From contig JAAYKU010000289.1 in NCBI GenBank assembly GCA_012522275.1, positions 1 through 49,299 of the forward strand: DNA of 49,299 nt. Reading direction: 5' to 3'. Shown in pieces: positions 10,080 to 19,508 of this stretch (positions within the stretch are counted from its first letter, which is position 1; every line of letters starts with the position of its first letter). This DNA comes from Smithella sp. (GTDB taxonomy: Bacteria > Desulfobacterota > Syntrophia > Syntrophales > Smithellaceae). A model generated the notes under the pieces. That model was not told the origin of the DNA, ran no database searches, and saw only the letters and a list, made by a program, of their open reading frames with translations. Position numbers and translations under genes: made by a program.

Positions 10080-11424
10080 AGCAGGCTTTGACTAAAAAGC
10101 GCTCCAGAAGGAGCTGCGGGTCTGTCGCGGATGATTTCATGGCAAGGTCCATCTCCAGCAGGTCATTCATGAATATCAGCAGACCCTCGTAAGAAAACCG
10201 GCCGCAGTTGCGAAGCGCGTTGAAAATCACAAAGGGATGCTTATTTACCAGGAGATCCTGCCCGTGGGCCGACTCAGCAAAAAGACCGGCCAAGGCGGGA
10301 TAGATGTTTTTCTGAAAAGCGCCATACTGGGTATGGGCGGTGACTTGGGGAAGCTTCCCTGAACGTGTCAGAATCAAAGCCTGTAAAAGATGGCGTATTT
10401 CGCGGCTGATCATCGTCAGGATCATCAGGTGATGCTCCCCCTGACCAAGCAGGACCGCCAGAGCCGCCAGAGCCGCTTTTGTGTTTTTCTCGGCAAGTGC
10501 ATTGGTCAGATCAAAAACCGAATCCTCCTTGGTCCGGCTGACGACCGCTTCGACGTCTTTTTCATCAATAACCGGCCGTTCGCCCGTATACAAGATGAGT
10601 TTTTGCAGTTCATTCAAAGATGAACGCAGTTGATAGCCGGTCTTTCCCCCGAGCGCGGCCCACGCACCGGAGGTCAGTCTCTTGCCGTACCGGTCAAACA
10701 GCTTTTCCGCCTCGTCTTTGAGCGCTTGACGCGAGGTAGCTTCTGTCTTGGCACGGCCGAAGTGCAATACAATACCCGCCTTATCGATCACCTTGAAGAG
10801 CTTTTTTCTTTTGTCAACCGCTTCGGCCGTCAGGATCAGGCAATTCCCCTGCGGGAGCCCCTGTGTCAAAAGTTTTTCATATTGTTCGGCTGCATCGGTT
10901 GTGCTTACGTATGTCCTTCCCCTGGCTGTGCAAATTTCCACAATGCGGGGCAGCCATTTATTCCGGTCGTCGCCCACATCACCCTCCACTGCCTTGCGCC
11001 ACTGTTCGTCGGTTATTTTTTGCCAGCCGTTGCCTTGCATATCTTCCCAGGCAAAGCCGGATATTTTCAGAAAATTAAGAAAATATCCCGCCGCTTTATC
11101 CGGGTGCTCGTTGAGGTTTTCACGAATTTTTCTGATCAGATCGCCCAGGTTTTCACGCGACTGAAAAATCGTTGTCCCTTTTACCACGACTGCTTTTGTG
11201 CCGCCCAAGAGAGACCGGGTCAGCAGATGATCCTTCAGGAGATCGAAATCTGCATTGTCGCCGTCGAGAGAGAAAAGACCGAAATCCCGGTCCGCGGCAG
11301 GAATGATATGCTCCAGCAGATCGTTGAGCGTCTCCTGAATAAGGTACTCCTCCTCGCCGTACAACAGATAACACGGCGCGGCCTTTCCCTTTTTTAATTC
11401 CGCAAGCGCTTGCTCCGGAGTCAT
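10066..11424 (-). CDS. holA: DNA polymerase III subunit delta, enlarged by an internal segment
   Basis: CYLLYGEEEYLIQE N-terminus, KRKKLFKVIDKAG, ISREIRHLLQ; 452 aa. Confidence 0.88.
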   Translation of the reverse strand: MTPEQALAELKKGKAAPCYLLYGEEEYLIQETLNDLLEHIIPAADRDFGLFSLDGDNADFDLLKDHLLTRSLLGGTKAVVVKGTTIFQSRENLGDLIRKIRENLNEHPDKAAGYFLNFLKISGFAWEDMQGNGWQKITDEQWRKAVEGDVGDDRNKWLPRIVEICTARGRTYVSTTDAAEQYEKLLTQGLPQGNCLILTAEAVDKRKKLFKVIDKAGIVLHFGRAKTEATSRQALKDEAEKLFDRYGKRLTSGAWAALGGKTGYQLRSSLNELQKLILYTGERPVIDEKDVEAVVSRTKEDSVFDLTNALAEKNTKAALAALAVLLGQGEHHLMILTMISREIRHLLQALILTRSGKLPQVTAHTQYGAFQKNIYPALAGLFAESAHGQDLLVNKHPFVIFNALRNCGRFSYEGLLIFMNDLLEMDLAMKSSATDPQLLLERFLVKACSTAS

Positions 11425-11453
11425 GGAAAACCCTCAACAGAAACAAAAAAGAT

Positions 11454-12104
11454 TTAAATAATGACGTATTTTTTGATGTGCCTGACGACCGCTTCCGGGT
11501 CATCGATCACCTGGATCATCTCCAGATCAAAAGGCAGGATCATTTCTCTTTTGAGCATGGTGTCTTTAAGCCAGTCCAAAAGCCCCTGCCAGTATTCGCT
11601 CCCCATCAGTATAACGGGAAAACTGCGTACTCTTTTGGTCTGAATCAGCGTCAGGGCCTCAAAGAACTCATCCATTGTCCCATAGCCACCGGGCATGATC
11701 ACATAGGCGACCGCATATTTAATAAACATGACTTTACGGATAAAAAAATACTTATAATCAAGTGGAATATTGGCATAAGGGTTTGGTTTTTGTTCGAAAG
11801 GCAGTTTGATGTTCATGCCCACGGATTTACCGCCGGCTTCGGCCGCACCTTTATTGCCGGCTTCCATAATGCCGGGACCGCCTCCGGTAATGACCGCAAA
11901 ACCATTTTCCACCAAAAGCCGCGACAGCTCTTCCGCCATCCGGTAGTATTTATCCTCCGGGTTGATTCTGGCTGAACCGAAAATACTTACCGCATTTTCC
12001 ACATTGGACAGGATTTCAATAGACTCCACGAATTCCGCCATGATGCGGAAAATACGCCACGCTTCTCCCTTAGCTAAGGAATCGATAAGATACTGCTTTT
12101 CCAA
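11454..12104 (-). CDS. TIGR00730/LOG-family Rossmann-fold protein
   Basis: GGGPGIMEAGNKGA and PGGYGTMDEFFEALTLIQT motifs. Confidence 0.9.
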   Translation of the reverse strand: MEKQYLIDSLAKGEAWRIFRIMAEFVESIEILSNVENAVSIFGSARINPEDKYYRMAEELSRLLVENGFAVITGGGPGIMEAGNKGAAEAGGKSVGMNIKLPFEQKPNPYANIPLDYKYFFIRKVMFIKYAVAYVIMPGGYGTMDEFFEALTLIQTKRVRSFPVILMGSEYWQGLLDWLKDTMLKREMILPFDLEMIQVIDDPEAVVRHIKKYVII

Positions 12105-12184
12105 TACACACCCCCTTCCCGCATATTATAATGATACGGGAATGCCCCATCAAATGCCGGTAAATAAAGAGACGGGGTAATAAG

Positions 12185-12394
12185 TTAATTGCTGCGCCGA
12201 CGCTGAACTTTGGCCAGTCTGCGGCGAGCTTCGATTGTTTTTCTTTTCTTTTTGACCGATGGTTTTTCGTAAGCCCGACGCACCTTCAGCTCCTTGAACA
12301 GACCGCTTTTGGACAGTTTATTTTTCAAAATTTTGAGGGCTTTCTCCACATCATTGTCAATGACCTTTACTTCCAATTTCCTTCCTCCTTGCAT
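12185..12394 (-). CDS. rpsU: 30S ribosomal protein S21
   Basis: Small basic protein with EKALKILKNKLSKSGLFKELKVRRAYEKPSVKKKRK; RBS AAGGAGG. Confidence 0.95.
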   Translation of the reverse strand: MQGGRKLEVKVIDNDVEKALKILKNKLSKSGLFKELKVRRAYEKPSVKKKRKTIEARRRLAKVQRRRSN

Positions 12395-12515
12395 CTTTTC
12401 TAATAATTTTTATCTGATTATTTTGACTTTTAAACACAAAAAAAGGGCAGCACGGCACAAAAGGGCAAAACCTCCCGTACCGTCAAACCACCCTTGATTT
12501 CCAACAGATTTTAAA

Positions 12516-12640
12516 TCACGCTCCTCGCTCGGGAATCACAGCCGCGTCAGCCAACCCGTCCATCGTGATTCCGTACGGCATGGCCGTATTCAGAATGTCC
12601 TTGCAAAACCCGTTTTCAAATTCGGGCCGTAAAACGTACA
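12516..12640 (-). pseudogene. Possible C-terminal remnant of an unidentified gene
   Basis: Frame VLRPEFENGFCKDILNTAMPYGITMDGLADAAVIPERGA* with protein-like composition; AT-rich non-coding-like DNA lies upstream. Confidence 0.3.
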
Positions 12641-12767
12641 AATGGACAAGTATGCGTATATGAAATGAATAAAAAATGCAACTAAAATAAAATCGCTCGC
12701 CACGTACGGAAATATTCGCCGGACAAAGCTTTGTTCAATATCCAAAATGCACTTCAAGCCCGGGCAG

Positions 12768-13598
12768 TCAGACTGCCTTAAACGCCTCTTTGCGGCGCTG
12801 GCAATTCCAGGCATCGCTTGCATACTTTTGCACCAATTCATGGGCCAAGAGCTTCTCTGAAGCTGTCAGCCTCCCTTCTGAAAATTCAATGCCCAGCTCT
12901 TCAGAGATACCTTTTTGCAAAGCAAGGCTTAAATATTGCTCACTCACAGCATGAGCGCTCAGATCGTTGACCGCGGTTACTGAATTTCTGAGCCGGCTGC
13001 ATACTGTTGCTGAAGACGAAGGAAGAGTCAGAGAGACCGTTTCCGGGGCGTCAAAAACCATAAGCATCGAGCCATGCTGCAGAAAACCGCCACGTGTGCG
13101 CACCTGGGCGCTGCCGCAAATTTTTTTCCCGCCGACAAGCAACTCCCGGGCGGAAGGAACAAAAAAGCATGCAGAGGACAGGGGGGATTTTTTCGGTAAG
13201 CCCCTGCAGTCGTCCGCCGCGGGATCCGCCCCGATCCCGAGCATGGACAACCCGCGCGCCAGCCCGCGGCTGATCAGCTCATAAGAGCGTATAATATCAT
13301 CTGGAAATTTTTTTTCCGAGCCGGGCGCCGTCAGCGAATAGGCAACCTCATGGCGGTGATAGACTGCCTTTCCACCGGTCATTCTGCGCACGATATCCAC
13401 ACCGGCGTCCCGGCAGCGCTCAAGATTGATTTCTTTAAGGTCTTGGAAATAGCCGATGGAAACGGCCGGAGGTGACCAGCCGAAGAAACGCAGTGTCGGT
13501 TTTTTTTGTTTGGCGGCTGTTTCCCGGAATATCGCCTCATCAATGGCCATATTCTCAAAAGCGCTGAATGTCCGGTACGTAAGCAGCCGCCACTTCAT
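12768..13598 (-). CDS. lplA: Lipoate-protein ligase A family protein
   Basis: RRMTGGKAVYHRHEVAYSL, KKICGSAQVRTRGGFLQHGSML motifs. Confidence 0.92.
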   Translation of the reverse strand: MKWRLLTYRTFSAFENMAIDEAIFRETAAKQKKPTLRFFGWSPPAVSIGYFQDLKEINLERCRDAGVDIVRRMTGGKAVYHRHEVAYSLTAPGSEKKFPDDIIRSYELISRGLARGLSMLGIGADPAADDCRGLPKKSPLSSACFFVPSARELLVGGKKICGSAQVRTRGGFLQHGSMLMVFDAPETVSLTLPSSSATVCSRLRNSVTAVNDLSAHAVSEQYLSLALQKGISEELGIEFSEGRLTASEKLLAHELVQKYASDAWNCQRRKEAFKAV

Positions 13599-13606
13599 AA
13601 AGGCTG

Positions 13607-14002
13607 TTATTCAGATTCCTGCTGCATGATGAAATCATGATAGCCGGCAGCATCCAGAAGATCATCCAGTTGGGAAAGATCGTCCATCTCGATCACTATC
13701 AACCAGCCTGTGTCGTGAGGATCGCTGTTGATAATACCGATATCATCGTTGATGTCTTCATTGACACTGACTATCGTCCCGCTGACGGAAGCGATCAGAT
13801 CGACAACTGCTTTTGTCGATTCAATCGAGCCGAAAGCTTCGTCGCGTTCGACATAAATGTCCGCTTCCGGAAGTTCAATGGACAGTACTTCGCCCAGGCT
13901 TTCCTGGGCATAGTCCGTAATGCCCAGTGTGGCCGTATCCGTGTCCACCCGTACCCAGATGTGTTCGCGACTATAAAGGAGGTCCTCAGGAAAAACTTTC
14001 AT
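13607..14002 (-). CDS. gcvH: Glycine cleavage system H-type lipoyl carrier protein
   Basis: HIWVRVDTDTATLGITDYAQESLGEVLSIELP and lipoyl-lysine motif GSIESTKAVVDL. Confidence 0.94.
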   Translation of the reverse strand: MKVFPEDLLYSREHIWVRVDTDTATLGITDYAQESLGEVLSIELPEADIYVERDEAFGSIESTKAVVDLIASVSGTIVSVNEDINDDIGIINSDPHDTGWLIVIEMDDLSQLDDLLDAAGYHDFIMQQESE

Positions 14003-14019
14003 AACGCCAACCTCAGACT

Positions 14020-15102
14020 TTATTTAATAACTGTAAGTTTTTTATCCAATTTTGTCAGAATTTCGCAACCATTTTTTTTCACCAGAATCGTGTCCTCAAT
14101 CCGGATTCCCCATTTTCCCGGATAATAGACCCCCGGCTCAACCGTAACTACCATTCCTGCAGACAGGATATCCGGCGACTGCAAAGCCAGGCGCGGAGCC
14201 TCATGAACCTCCAGTCCGACACCATGGCCGGTAGAGTGTACAAAGCGGCAGCTGTATTTCTTCCCCAGCATTTCGCGAACGAGCCGGTCCACGGACGCCG
14301 CGGTCACTCCCTCCCGGATATAGGCTATGGCCTCATCATGAGCCCTGAGCGTGGCACGATAAGCATTTTTTTGTGCGGCTGTCAATTCCCCAAACGCCAG
14401 CGTGCAGGTTTCATCGGAACAGTATCCCTGATACTTGACGCCGAAATCAATAACAACAAAATCGCCTTTTTCAATTTTCCGTCCCGAAGGCCGCGCATGC
14501 GGCAGGGCTGAATTTTTCCCTGAAGCGACGATGGTTTCGAAGGCGATCTGCTCGGCCCCCCTGCGCCTGGCCTCACGCTCCAATCGTAGGGCAGTTTCGA
14601 TTTCTGTCCAGCCCGGTCGTATCTCGTCAACAATCACGGCCAGCGCCCCGGAGGCGATCGCCGCGGCTTTTTTCATCGAGGAAATTTCGTATTTATCTTT
14701 TTTCGCCCTCAGGAATTTCAACTCGTCAGTCAGGGGGATAAATTCTGTCTTTTCTACTTCACGAAGCAGATTTTGATGCATTGCCACGCTCATGACGACT
14801 GCTTCAAAGCCTGTTTTCCGCGCGCCGAGTTTCTTTAGCGCCTGACGGATTCCGGCAAATTTATTTTCATACTCAAAAACAGAAACATGCTGCGCTTCGT
14901 ACGCTGCCTGAAGCGTATAGCGACCGTCAACCAGGAGCACACAGTCCTTAAGCCCGACCATCAAAGTCGCTTCACTGCCGGTAAATCCCGTGAGGTAGCG
15001 GATATTATTCATGTCCGAAAACATGACCGCATCGAGGCAGCAGCTTGTCATAAGTTTTTTTATGAACTTAATTCTGGAGGAAAAATAGGAGACGGCACAC
15101 AT
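14020..15102 (-). CDS. M24-family Xaa-Pro aminopeptidase
   Basis: VVIDFGVKYQGYCSDETCTLAFG, HSTGHGVGLEVHEAP, VTVEPGVYYPGKWGIRIEDT. Confidence 0.94.
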   Translation of the reverse strand: MCAVSYFSSRIKFIKKLMTSCCLDAVMFSDMNNIRYLTGFTGSEATLMVGLKDCVLLVDGRYTLQAAYEAQHVSVFEYENKFAGIRQALKKLGARKTGFEAVVMSVAMHQNLLREVEKTEFIPLTDELKFLRAKKDKYEISSMKKAAAIASGALAVIVDEIRPGWTEIETALRLEREARRRGAEQIAFETIVASGKNSALPHARPSGRKIEKGDFVVIDFGVKYQGYCSDETCTLAFGELTAAQKNAYRATLRAHDEAIAYIREGVTAASVDRLVREMLGKKYSCRFVHSTGHGVGLEVHEAPRLALQSPDILSAGMVVTVEPGVYYPGKWGIRIEDTILVKKNGCEILTKLDKKLTVIK

Positions 15103-15117
15103 TATTTTAGCTGATTG

Positions 15118-15879
15118 TTATTGCATGGACTGCAGATAATTTCTTGCCTTTTGCCCGAAAGGTGACTGAGGGGCAAGCTCAACGACCTGCTGAAATGACT
15201 TTTTGGCTTTCACCTTATCCTTGACATCCAGATAAGCTTCTCCGAGAAAAAAGTGCGCGTCATAAAGAGACGGGTTGAGCAAAACCGCTCTTTCCAGATG
15301 CGCTATTGCCTGGGGGCGATTGGACTGCTTGAGATAAACCAGCCCGAGGCTGGCTTCTATCTCCGAACGGAGTGTCCCGAATCTATCCTGCCTGAGCGCC
15401 TCTGTGAAGCGCTGCATCGCCATGTCATAATCATTGAGGCCATAGTATGACCGGCCTGAGTTGTAAAGAGCATGCTCCGGGTTGGCATATAAATGATTGG
15501 CCAGCGCCTTGTCAAAGTGTGGCAGTGCTTTGTCCCATTGGCCCATTTCATTGTAAATCGCGCCGATATAATTATGGGCTTCGGAATAATCGCTTTTGAA
15601 CAATACCGCTTTCTGAAATCTTTGCAGCGCCAGATCCCTCAAGCCACGACCGAGATAGGCGATCCCCAGATGATAGTTGATTTCCGGGTCGTCCGGTGCA
15701 TATTTGTCAGCTTCGAGCAGTTCCTTGAGAGCTCCCAGATACTGGTGCACTTCCAGCAAAGCAACACCTTTTTTCAGGTAGGCGTCTGCCTGGTCACGGT
15801 GCCAGGGCGTGTTTGTGCATGACCATGAAAGGAGAAAGAACATTAAAACAAATATAACGGCCAGACTTCTGGATTTCAT
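15118..15879 (-). CDS. TPR lipoprotein, PilF/PilW-like
   Basis: Lipobox-like LLSWSC, several TPR units (YHLGIAYLGRG, HNYIGAIYNEMGQWDKALPHFDKAL), downstream of pilQ. Confidence 0.8.
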   Translation of the reverse strand: MKSRSLAVIFVLMFFLLSWSCTNTPWHRDQADAYLKKGVALLEVHQYLGALKELLEADKYAPDDPEINYHLGIAYLGRGLRDLALQRFQKAVLFKSDYSEAHNYIGAIYNEMGQWDKALPHFDKALANHLYANPEHALYNSGRSYYGLNDYDMAMQRFTEALRQDRFGTLRSEIEASLGLVYLKQSNRPQAIAHLERAVLLNPSLYDAHFFLGEAYLDVKDKVKAKKSFQQVVELAPQSPFGQKARNYLQSMQ

Positions 15880-15923
15880 ATTAACCACCGGACCCATAAA
15901 AACGTATTTATGCACATCAAACG

Positions 15924-15960
15924 AAAAGACCCCTTGTACATTCATACGCAGGGTCTTTTT
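15924..15960. terminator. Bidirectional hairpin between pilQ and the TPR lipoprotein
   Basis: AAAAGACCC...GGGTCTTTTT inverted repeat in the intergenic gap. Confidence 0.6.
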
Positions 15961-15977
15961 GCACGGGCAATTACATG

Positions 15978-17720
15978 CTAATATCTGTTACGGCAACGAT
16001 CCAGTTCTTCCATGCCGTCACATTCATCTTTGATATATCCCGATCCGGCCATGATCTTGGGAGTGATAAATATCAGTAGTTGACGCTTTTGCCTGGTGAT
16101 ATTTTCTGTTTTGAACAGCCACCCCAGTACCGGAACTTTATAGAGCCAAGGAAGTCCACTTTCTACCTTATCGTCCTGATGCCTTGACACGCCCCCGATC
16201 ACTACCGTATCGCCGTCCTGAACCACAATCTTGGATTCCACTTCATTTTTCCGGATGGGAGGGTTGCCTTGCAGCTTTTCACCCTGCGCATAGTCAGGTG
16301 TGTCATTCGTCGCTTTGATTTCCATGGAAATCCGTCCCTCATCCGTAATTCTCGGTTTGACTTCCAGGCTCAATATGGCCTCCTTGAAAGTGACCGTGGC
16401 CGGAGAATTTCCCGAAGAGGGCGTCACATAGGGAACATCATCACCCTGCTTGATGACCGCTTTTACATTGTCCATTGTTACCACCTTGGGCGATGAAATG
16501 ACTTTGCCCTGAGTGGTTGCTTCCATAGCCTGAAGTTGAGTTTCAATAAAACCCTTGGCCCCCCCGAAGACAAGGCCGAAAGTAGGCCCGAGCACGGAGG
16601 ACGGGAAATTAACCGCCGCCATATACAGAGGGTTGGTCGAAGCCCCATCCGTCCATGTAATCTGGTCGGGATATACCGTTTTTTCGGCTCCTGTCTGCGT
16701 GAGCGGATTGGTGGCGCCGGAGAAACCAAAACCATACTTCCGGGACGACCCGTGCTGGCCGAATCCCCATTGCACGCCCAGATTTCTCACAAATTCTTCA
16801 GATGCTTCCACGATTTTCGCTTCGATCAGGATCTGACGCAGTTTACCTTTTTCAATCAATACTTCAAGCTCTCTGGCCTTGCGCGCGTCTTCGGCTTTTT
16901 TAACCTCTTCTTCCGCCTGTTTTTTGTCAGCTTCGTCCTTTTTCTTGCGCTCCAGAGTCATGACACTGACTACATTTCCCATCTGTTTTTTGGTGAGACC
17001 ATGAATTTCAAGGATAGCGTCAAGTGCCTGTGTCCAGGGGACATTTTTCATCGTCAATGTCACCTTGCCTTTGACATCATCACCGGAAATAATGCTCAAG
17101 TTCCCGTATTCGGACATCAGCCTCAAAACGCTTTTAATGTCTGCTTCCTGAAAATCCAGCGATACGATGCGGTCCGTGTATCTTCTGGCCGTTCCTGTAG
17201 AAAGAATTTCCTGTTCTTTTTTTTCGGCCTGCACCTCTTTGGCTTTTTCTGCAGCTCTCTGTTTTGCCAGAAGCCCCTCTTCGATGCTGGAAATATTAAA
17301 GTCTATGACAATGAGCTTTCCTTCCTGTCTGATGGAATAAGGAACTTTTTCTTTAAGGCTGACACGCAGATTGACCCATTGCTTGCCTGCACCCGTCTGT
17401 TGCTGGGCTCTTACTCCGACCACATTGAGCAGCTGTCCTTCACCGACATTTTCCCGCATGTTTCCCGGGGCAAAGAGGTTTTCCAACCTGATCAGCAGGC
17501 TGTTGTCCGCCTGAATCGTGGGCGTCCCGAGCAGGGGCTGCTCAGATACGACAAGACTTACCCTTTCGCGCCCCGGAAACTTTTCAAAAAGCACATTTTC
17601 CAGATATCCGGTATTTTTATTCTGCTGAGCCTCCGCCTCTGTCCACAGCATGGCGGCAGCATATAAAAAAACCCACAGGATCAAGAAAACGGGGATCATT
17701 TTGGATAAGCATTTTTTCAT
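15978..17720 (-). CDS. pilQ: Type IV pilus secretin
   Basis: AMIN-like N-terminus, DIKSVLRLMSEYGNLSIISGDDVKGKVTLTMKNVPWTQALDAIL, secretin domain with VVIGGV and VPVLGWLFK. Confidence 0.95.
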   Translation of the reverse strand: MKKCLSKMIPVFLILWVFLYAAAMLWTEAEAQQNKNTGYLENVLFEKFPGRERVSLVVSEQPLLGTPTIQADNSLLIRLENLFAPGNMRENVGEGQLLNVVGVRAQQQTGAGKQWVNLRVSLKEKVPYSIRQEGKLIVIDFNISSIEEGLLAKQRAAEKAKEVQAEKKEQEILSTGTARRYTDRIVSLDFQEADIKSVLRLMSEYGNLSIISGDDVKGKVTLTMKNVPWTQALDAILEIHGLTKKQMGNVVSVMTLERKKKDEADKKQAEEEVKKAEDARKARELEVLIEKGKLRQILIEAKIVEASEEFVRNLGVQWGFGQHGSSRKYGFGFSGATNPLTQTGAEKTVYPDQITWTDGASTNPLYMAAVNFPSSVLGPTFGLVFGGAKGFIETQLQAMEATTQGKVISSPKVVTMDNVKAVIKQGDDVPYVTPSSGNSPATVTFKEAILSLEVKPRITDEGRISMEIKATNDTPDYAQGEKLQGNPPIRKNEVESKIVVQDGDTVVIGGVSRHQDDKVESGLPWLYKVPVLGWLFKTENITRQKRQLLIFITPKIMAGSGYIKDECDGMEELDRCRNRY

Positions 17721-17732
17721 GGTATTACCTCT

Positions 17733-18239
17733 TTATATATTTTTGCGCAGTTTCAAAATAATTCTTTTCACTTTTTTCCCATCAGGCTCATCAACAGCTA
17801 TCCGGTCTGCCAGAATCTCACTGACTTTACCGTTGTTCAGTCCGATTCGCGTACCGATAAAAAGCGGGTAAAACTTTTTCCCCGCGTCTTCCACAATGGC
17901 AACTCGACGGATATTGTCCCCGATAACTCCGACAAGCCTGAAACTTTCTGTCGCCGCTCTCTGAAGGGGAAAAATCGATTCCGCCTTTTTTGCCGCTTCC
18001 GTTTTGGAGGGACGAATATCTATGTTGATGAAAGGTTTGAACGGGTCCGGCTTGCCCAGGGGATTGTAACTGTAGACATCATCCTGCGCATACGCGGCAG
18101 GAGCGGGTAGATGCGCTTCCGCAGCTAAAGGCGTCACTCCCTGCGATTCCGGCCTGCCGGCCTGTTCCGCTAATGAGCCGAAACACCAGGAAAACAGAAC
18201 AAGCAAACTTAATGATGAGATGATTTTACTTTTTTTCAT
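17733..18239 (-). CDS. pilP: Type IV pilus assembly lipoprotein
   Basis: YNPLGKPDPFKPF, FRLVGVIGDN; located between pilO and pilQ. Confidence 0.88.
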   Translation of the reverse strand: MKKSKIISSLSLLVLFSWCFGSLAEQAGRPESQGVTPLAAEAHLPAPAAYAQDDVYSYNPLGKPDPFKPFINIDIRPSKTEAAKKAESIFPLQRAATESFRLVGVIGDNIRRVAIVEDAGKKFYPLFIGTRIGLNNGKVSEILADRIAVDEPDGKKVKRIILKLRKNI

Positions 18240-18957
18240 TTTGTTTTTCACTTGTCTTTTCTTTGTCAATAAACATATACGTTTTCACCATGCATGACGA
18301 GGTAATCAAGTATCCTCGGCCCTTTATCTCTTTTCTGTCCCCCATGACAATACCGGACACATTGACAATTCTGGGCAGCTTGGACACTTTTTCAAAAAAA
18401 TGAACAATGTTTTGAAAATTGCCCAGCACAGTTACCTTCACCGGTATCTCTTCATAAAAAGGCTCCGGCTCCGGCTCTTCCTTTGCTCCCTTTTTTTTGC
18501 CGCCGGCTTTTCTTGCCGCCCCTTTCTGGTCGGTAGGCTTCATCATGTCCGAAACTTTAGCCGCCCCGGCCATGGATGGGTCCAGAGTTTTCGGCACGGC
18601 GGCTTTCGGTTCAAAAAGCAGGAACTCCACACCCGCTTCCGCACCAGCCAGAGCAACAGAATGAAAAAGACCTGGTATTTCCCGCTGGTCGGGAAGTTTC
18701 AGCAGGGCGACCTTGTAATTCTCTTCAAGGGCCTCCACCTCGGCTTTATATTTGTCGTAATCTCCGGCAATTTTTTCCTTTTGTTTAATCTGAACCAGCA
18801 TATCCTGATATTCAGTCTCGAGCCTCTCTTTTTTGGCCAAAACATCAGACAGGAAGTAAACATAATAAAAATATCCGACAAGGCAGATAACACCGATGAC
18901 AATCAAAGCTTTTGCCTGCGGAGATAATTTTTTGATATCATCAAAGGTGATGGCCAT
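18226..18957 (-). CDS. pilO: Type IV pilus assembly protein
   Basis: Single TM then coiled coil, VTVLGNFQNIVHFFEKVSKLPRIVNV; operon position. Confidence 0.9.
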   Translation of the reverse strand: MAITFDDIKKLSPQAKALIVIGVICLVGYFYYVYFLSDVLAKKERLETEYQDMLVQIKQKEKIAGDYDKYKAEVEALEENYKVALLKLPDQREIPGLFHSVALAGAEAGVEFLLFEPKAAVPKTLDPSMAGAAKVSDMMKPTDQKGAARKAGGKKKGAKEEPEPEPFYEEIPVKVTVLGNFQNIVHFFEKVSKLPRIVNVSGIVMGDRKEIKGRGYLITSSCMVKTYMFIDKEKTSEKQNEKK

Positions 18958-18959
18958 AA

Positions 18960-19508
18960 TTAAAATCCTTTTTTCATTTTACAAGAAAAAATAAACTGCT
19001 GAAGCGTCACCCCCGCGATCTCCACTTTTTTTGACGAAATCAGCTCAATAGACTTTATGGAGGCATAATTCTCAATGGTCTTCATGAAATTAGCGGCCGC
19101 GATATTGTCACGCCCCACCCCTTCAACTTTCAGGTTGTTGCCATTTTGGTCTATCTTGACCACCCAAATTTCATTGGGGGGCACCAGCATGGCCAAATCG
19201 TCAAGTGTTTTAACAGGAAGCAACCTGTTTTCCTCCAGGTTGTTTATAACGTCGAGTTTCAGTTCCAGCAGCGCTTTTTGCTTCTTGAACTTTTCCAGAT
19301 CACCGATTTTCGCATTGAGCATCTGCAATGTCTGCCTGGAGTCGGCAACCCTGGTCTCAAGAGACGCCACCTGCGAGGAAAAATGCAGATATGTCCATAT
19401 GAGCGCGAGAATGAAAATGGCAAACAAGCCGACAATGATGGTTAGCTGCCTTGAGACATTTTCTTTCTTCTGCTTCTCGTGATATGGTAGTAGATTTATC
19501 TTGATCAT
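18960..19508 (-). CDS. pilN: Type IV pilus assembly protein
   Basis: MIKINLLPYHEKQKKE N-terminal signature. Confidence 0.92.
   Translation of the reverse strand: MIKINLLPYHEKQKKENVSRQLTIIVGLFAIFILALIWTYLHFSSQVASLETRVADSRQTLQMLNAKIGDLEKFKKQKALLELKLDVINNLEENRLLPVKTLDDLAMLVPPNEIWVVKIDQNGNNLKVEGVGRDNIAAANFMKTIENYASIKSIELISSKKVEIAGVTLQQFIFSCKMKKGF

Noticed and set aside
16536-17666. 376-aa + strand ORF opposite pilQ
   Set aside because: Shadow ORF antisense to a well-supported pilQ.
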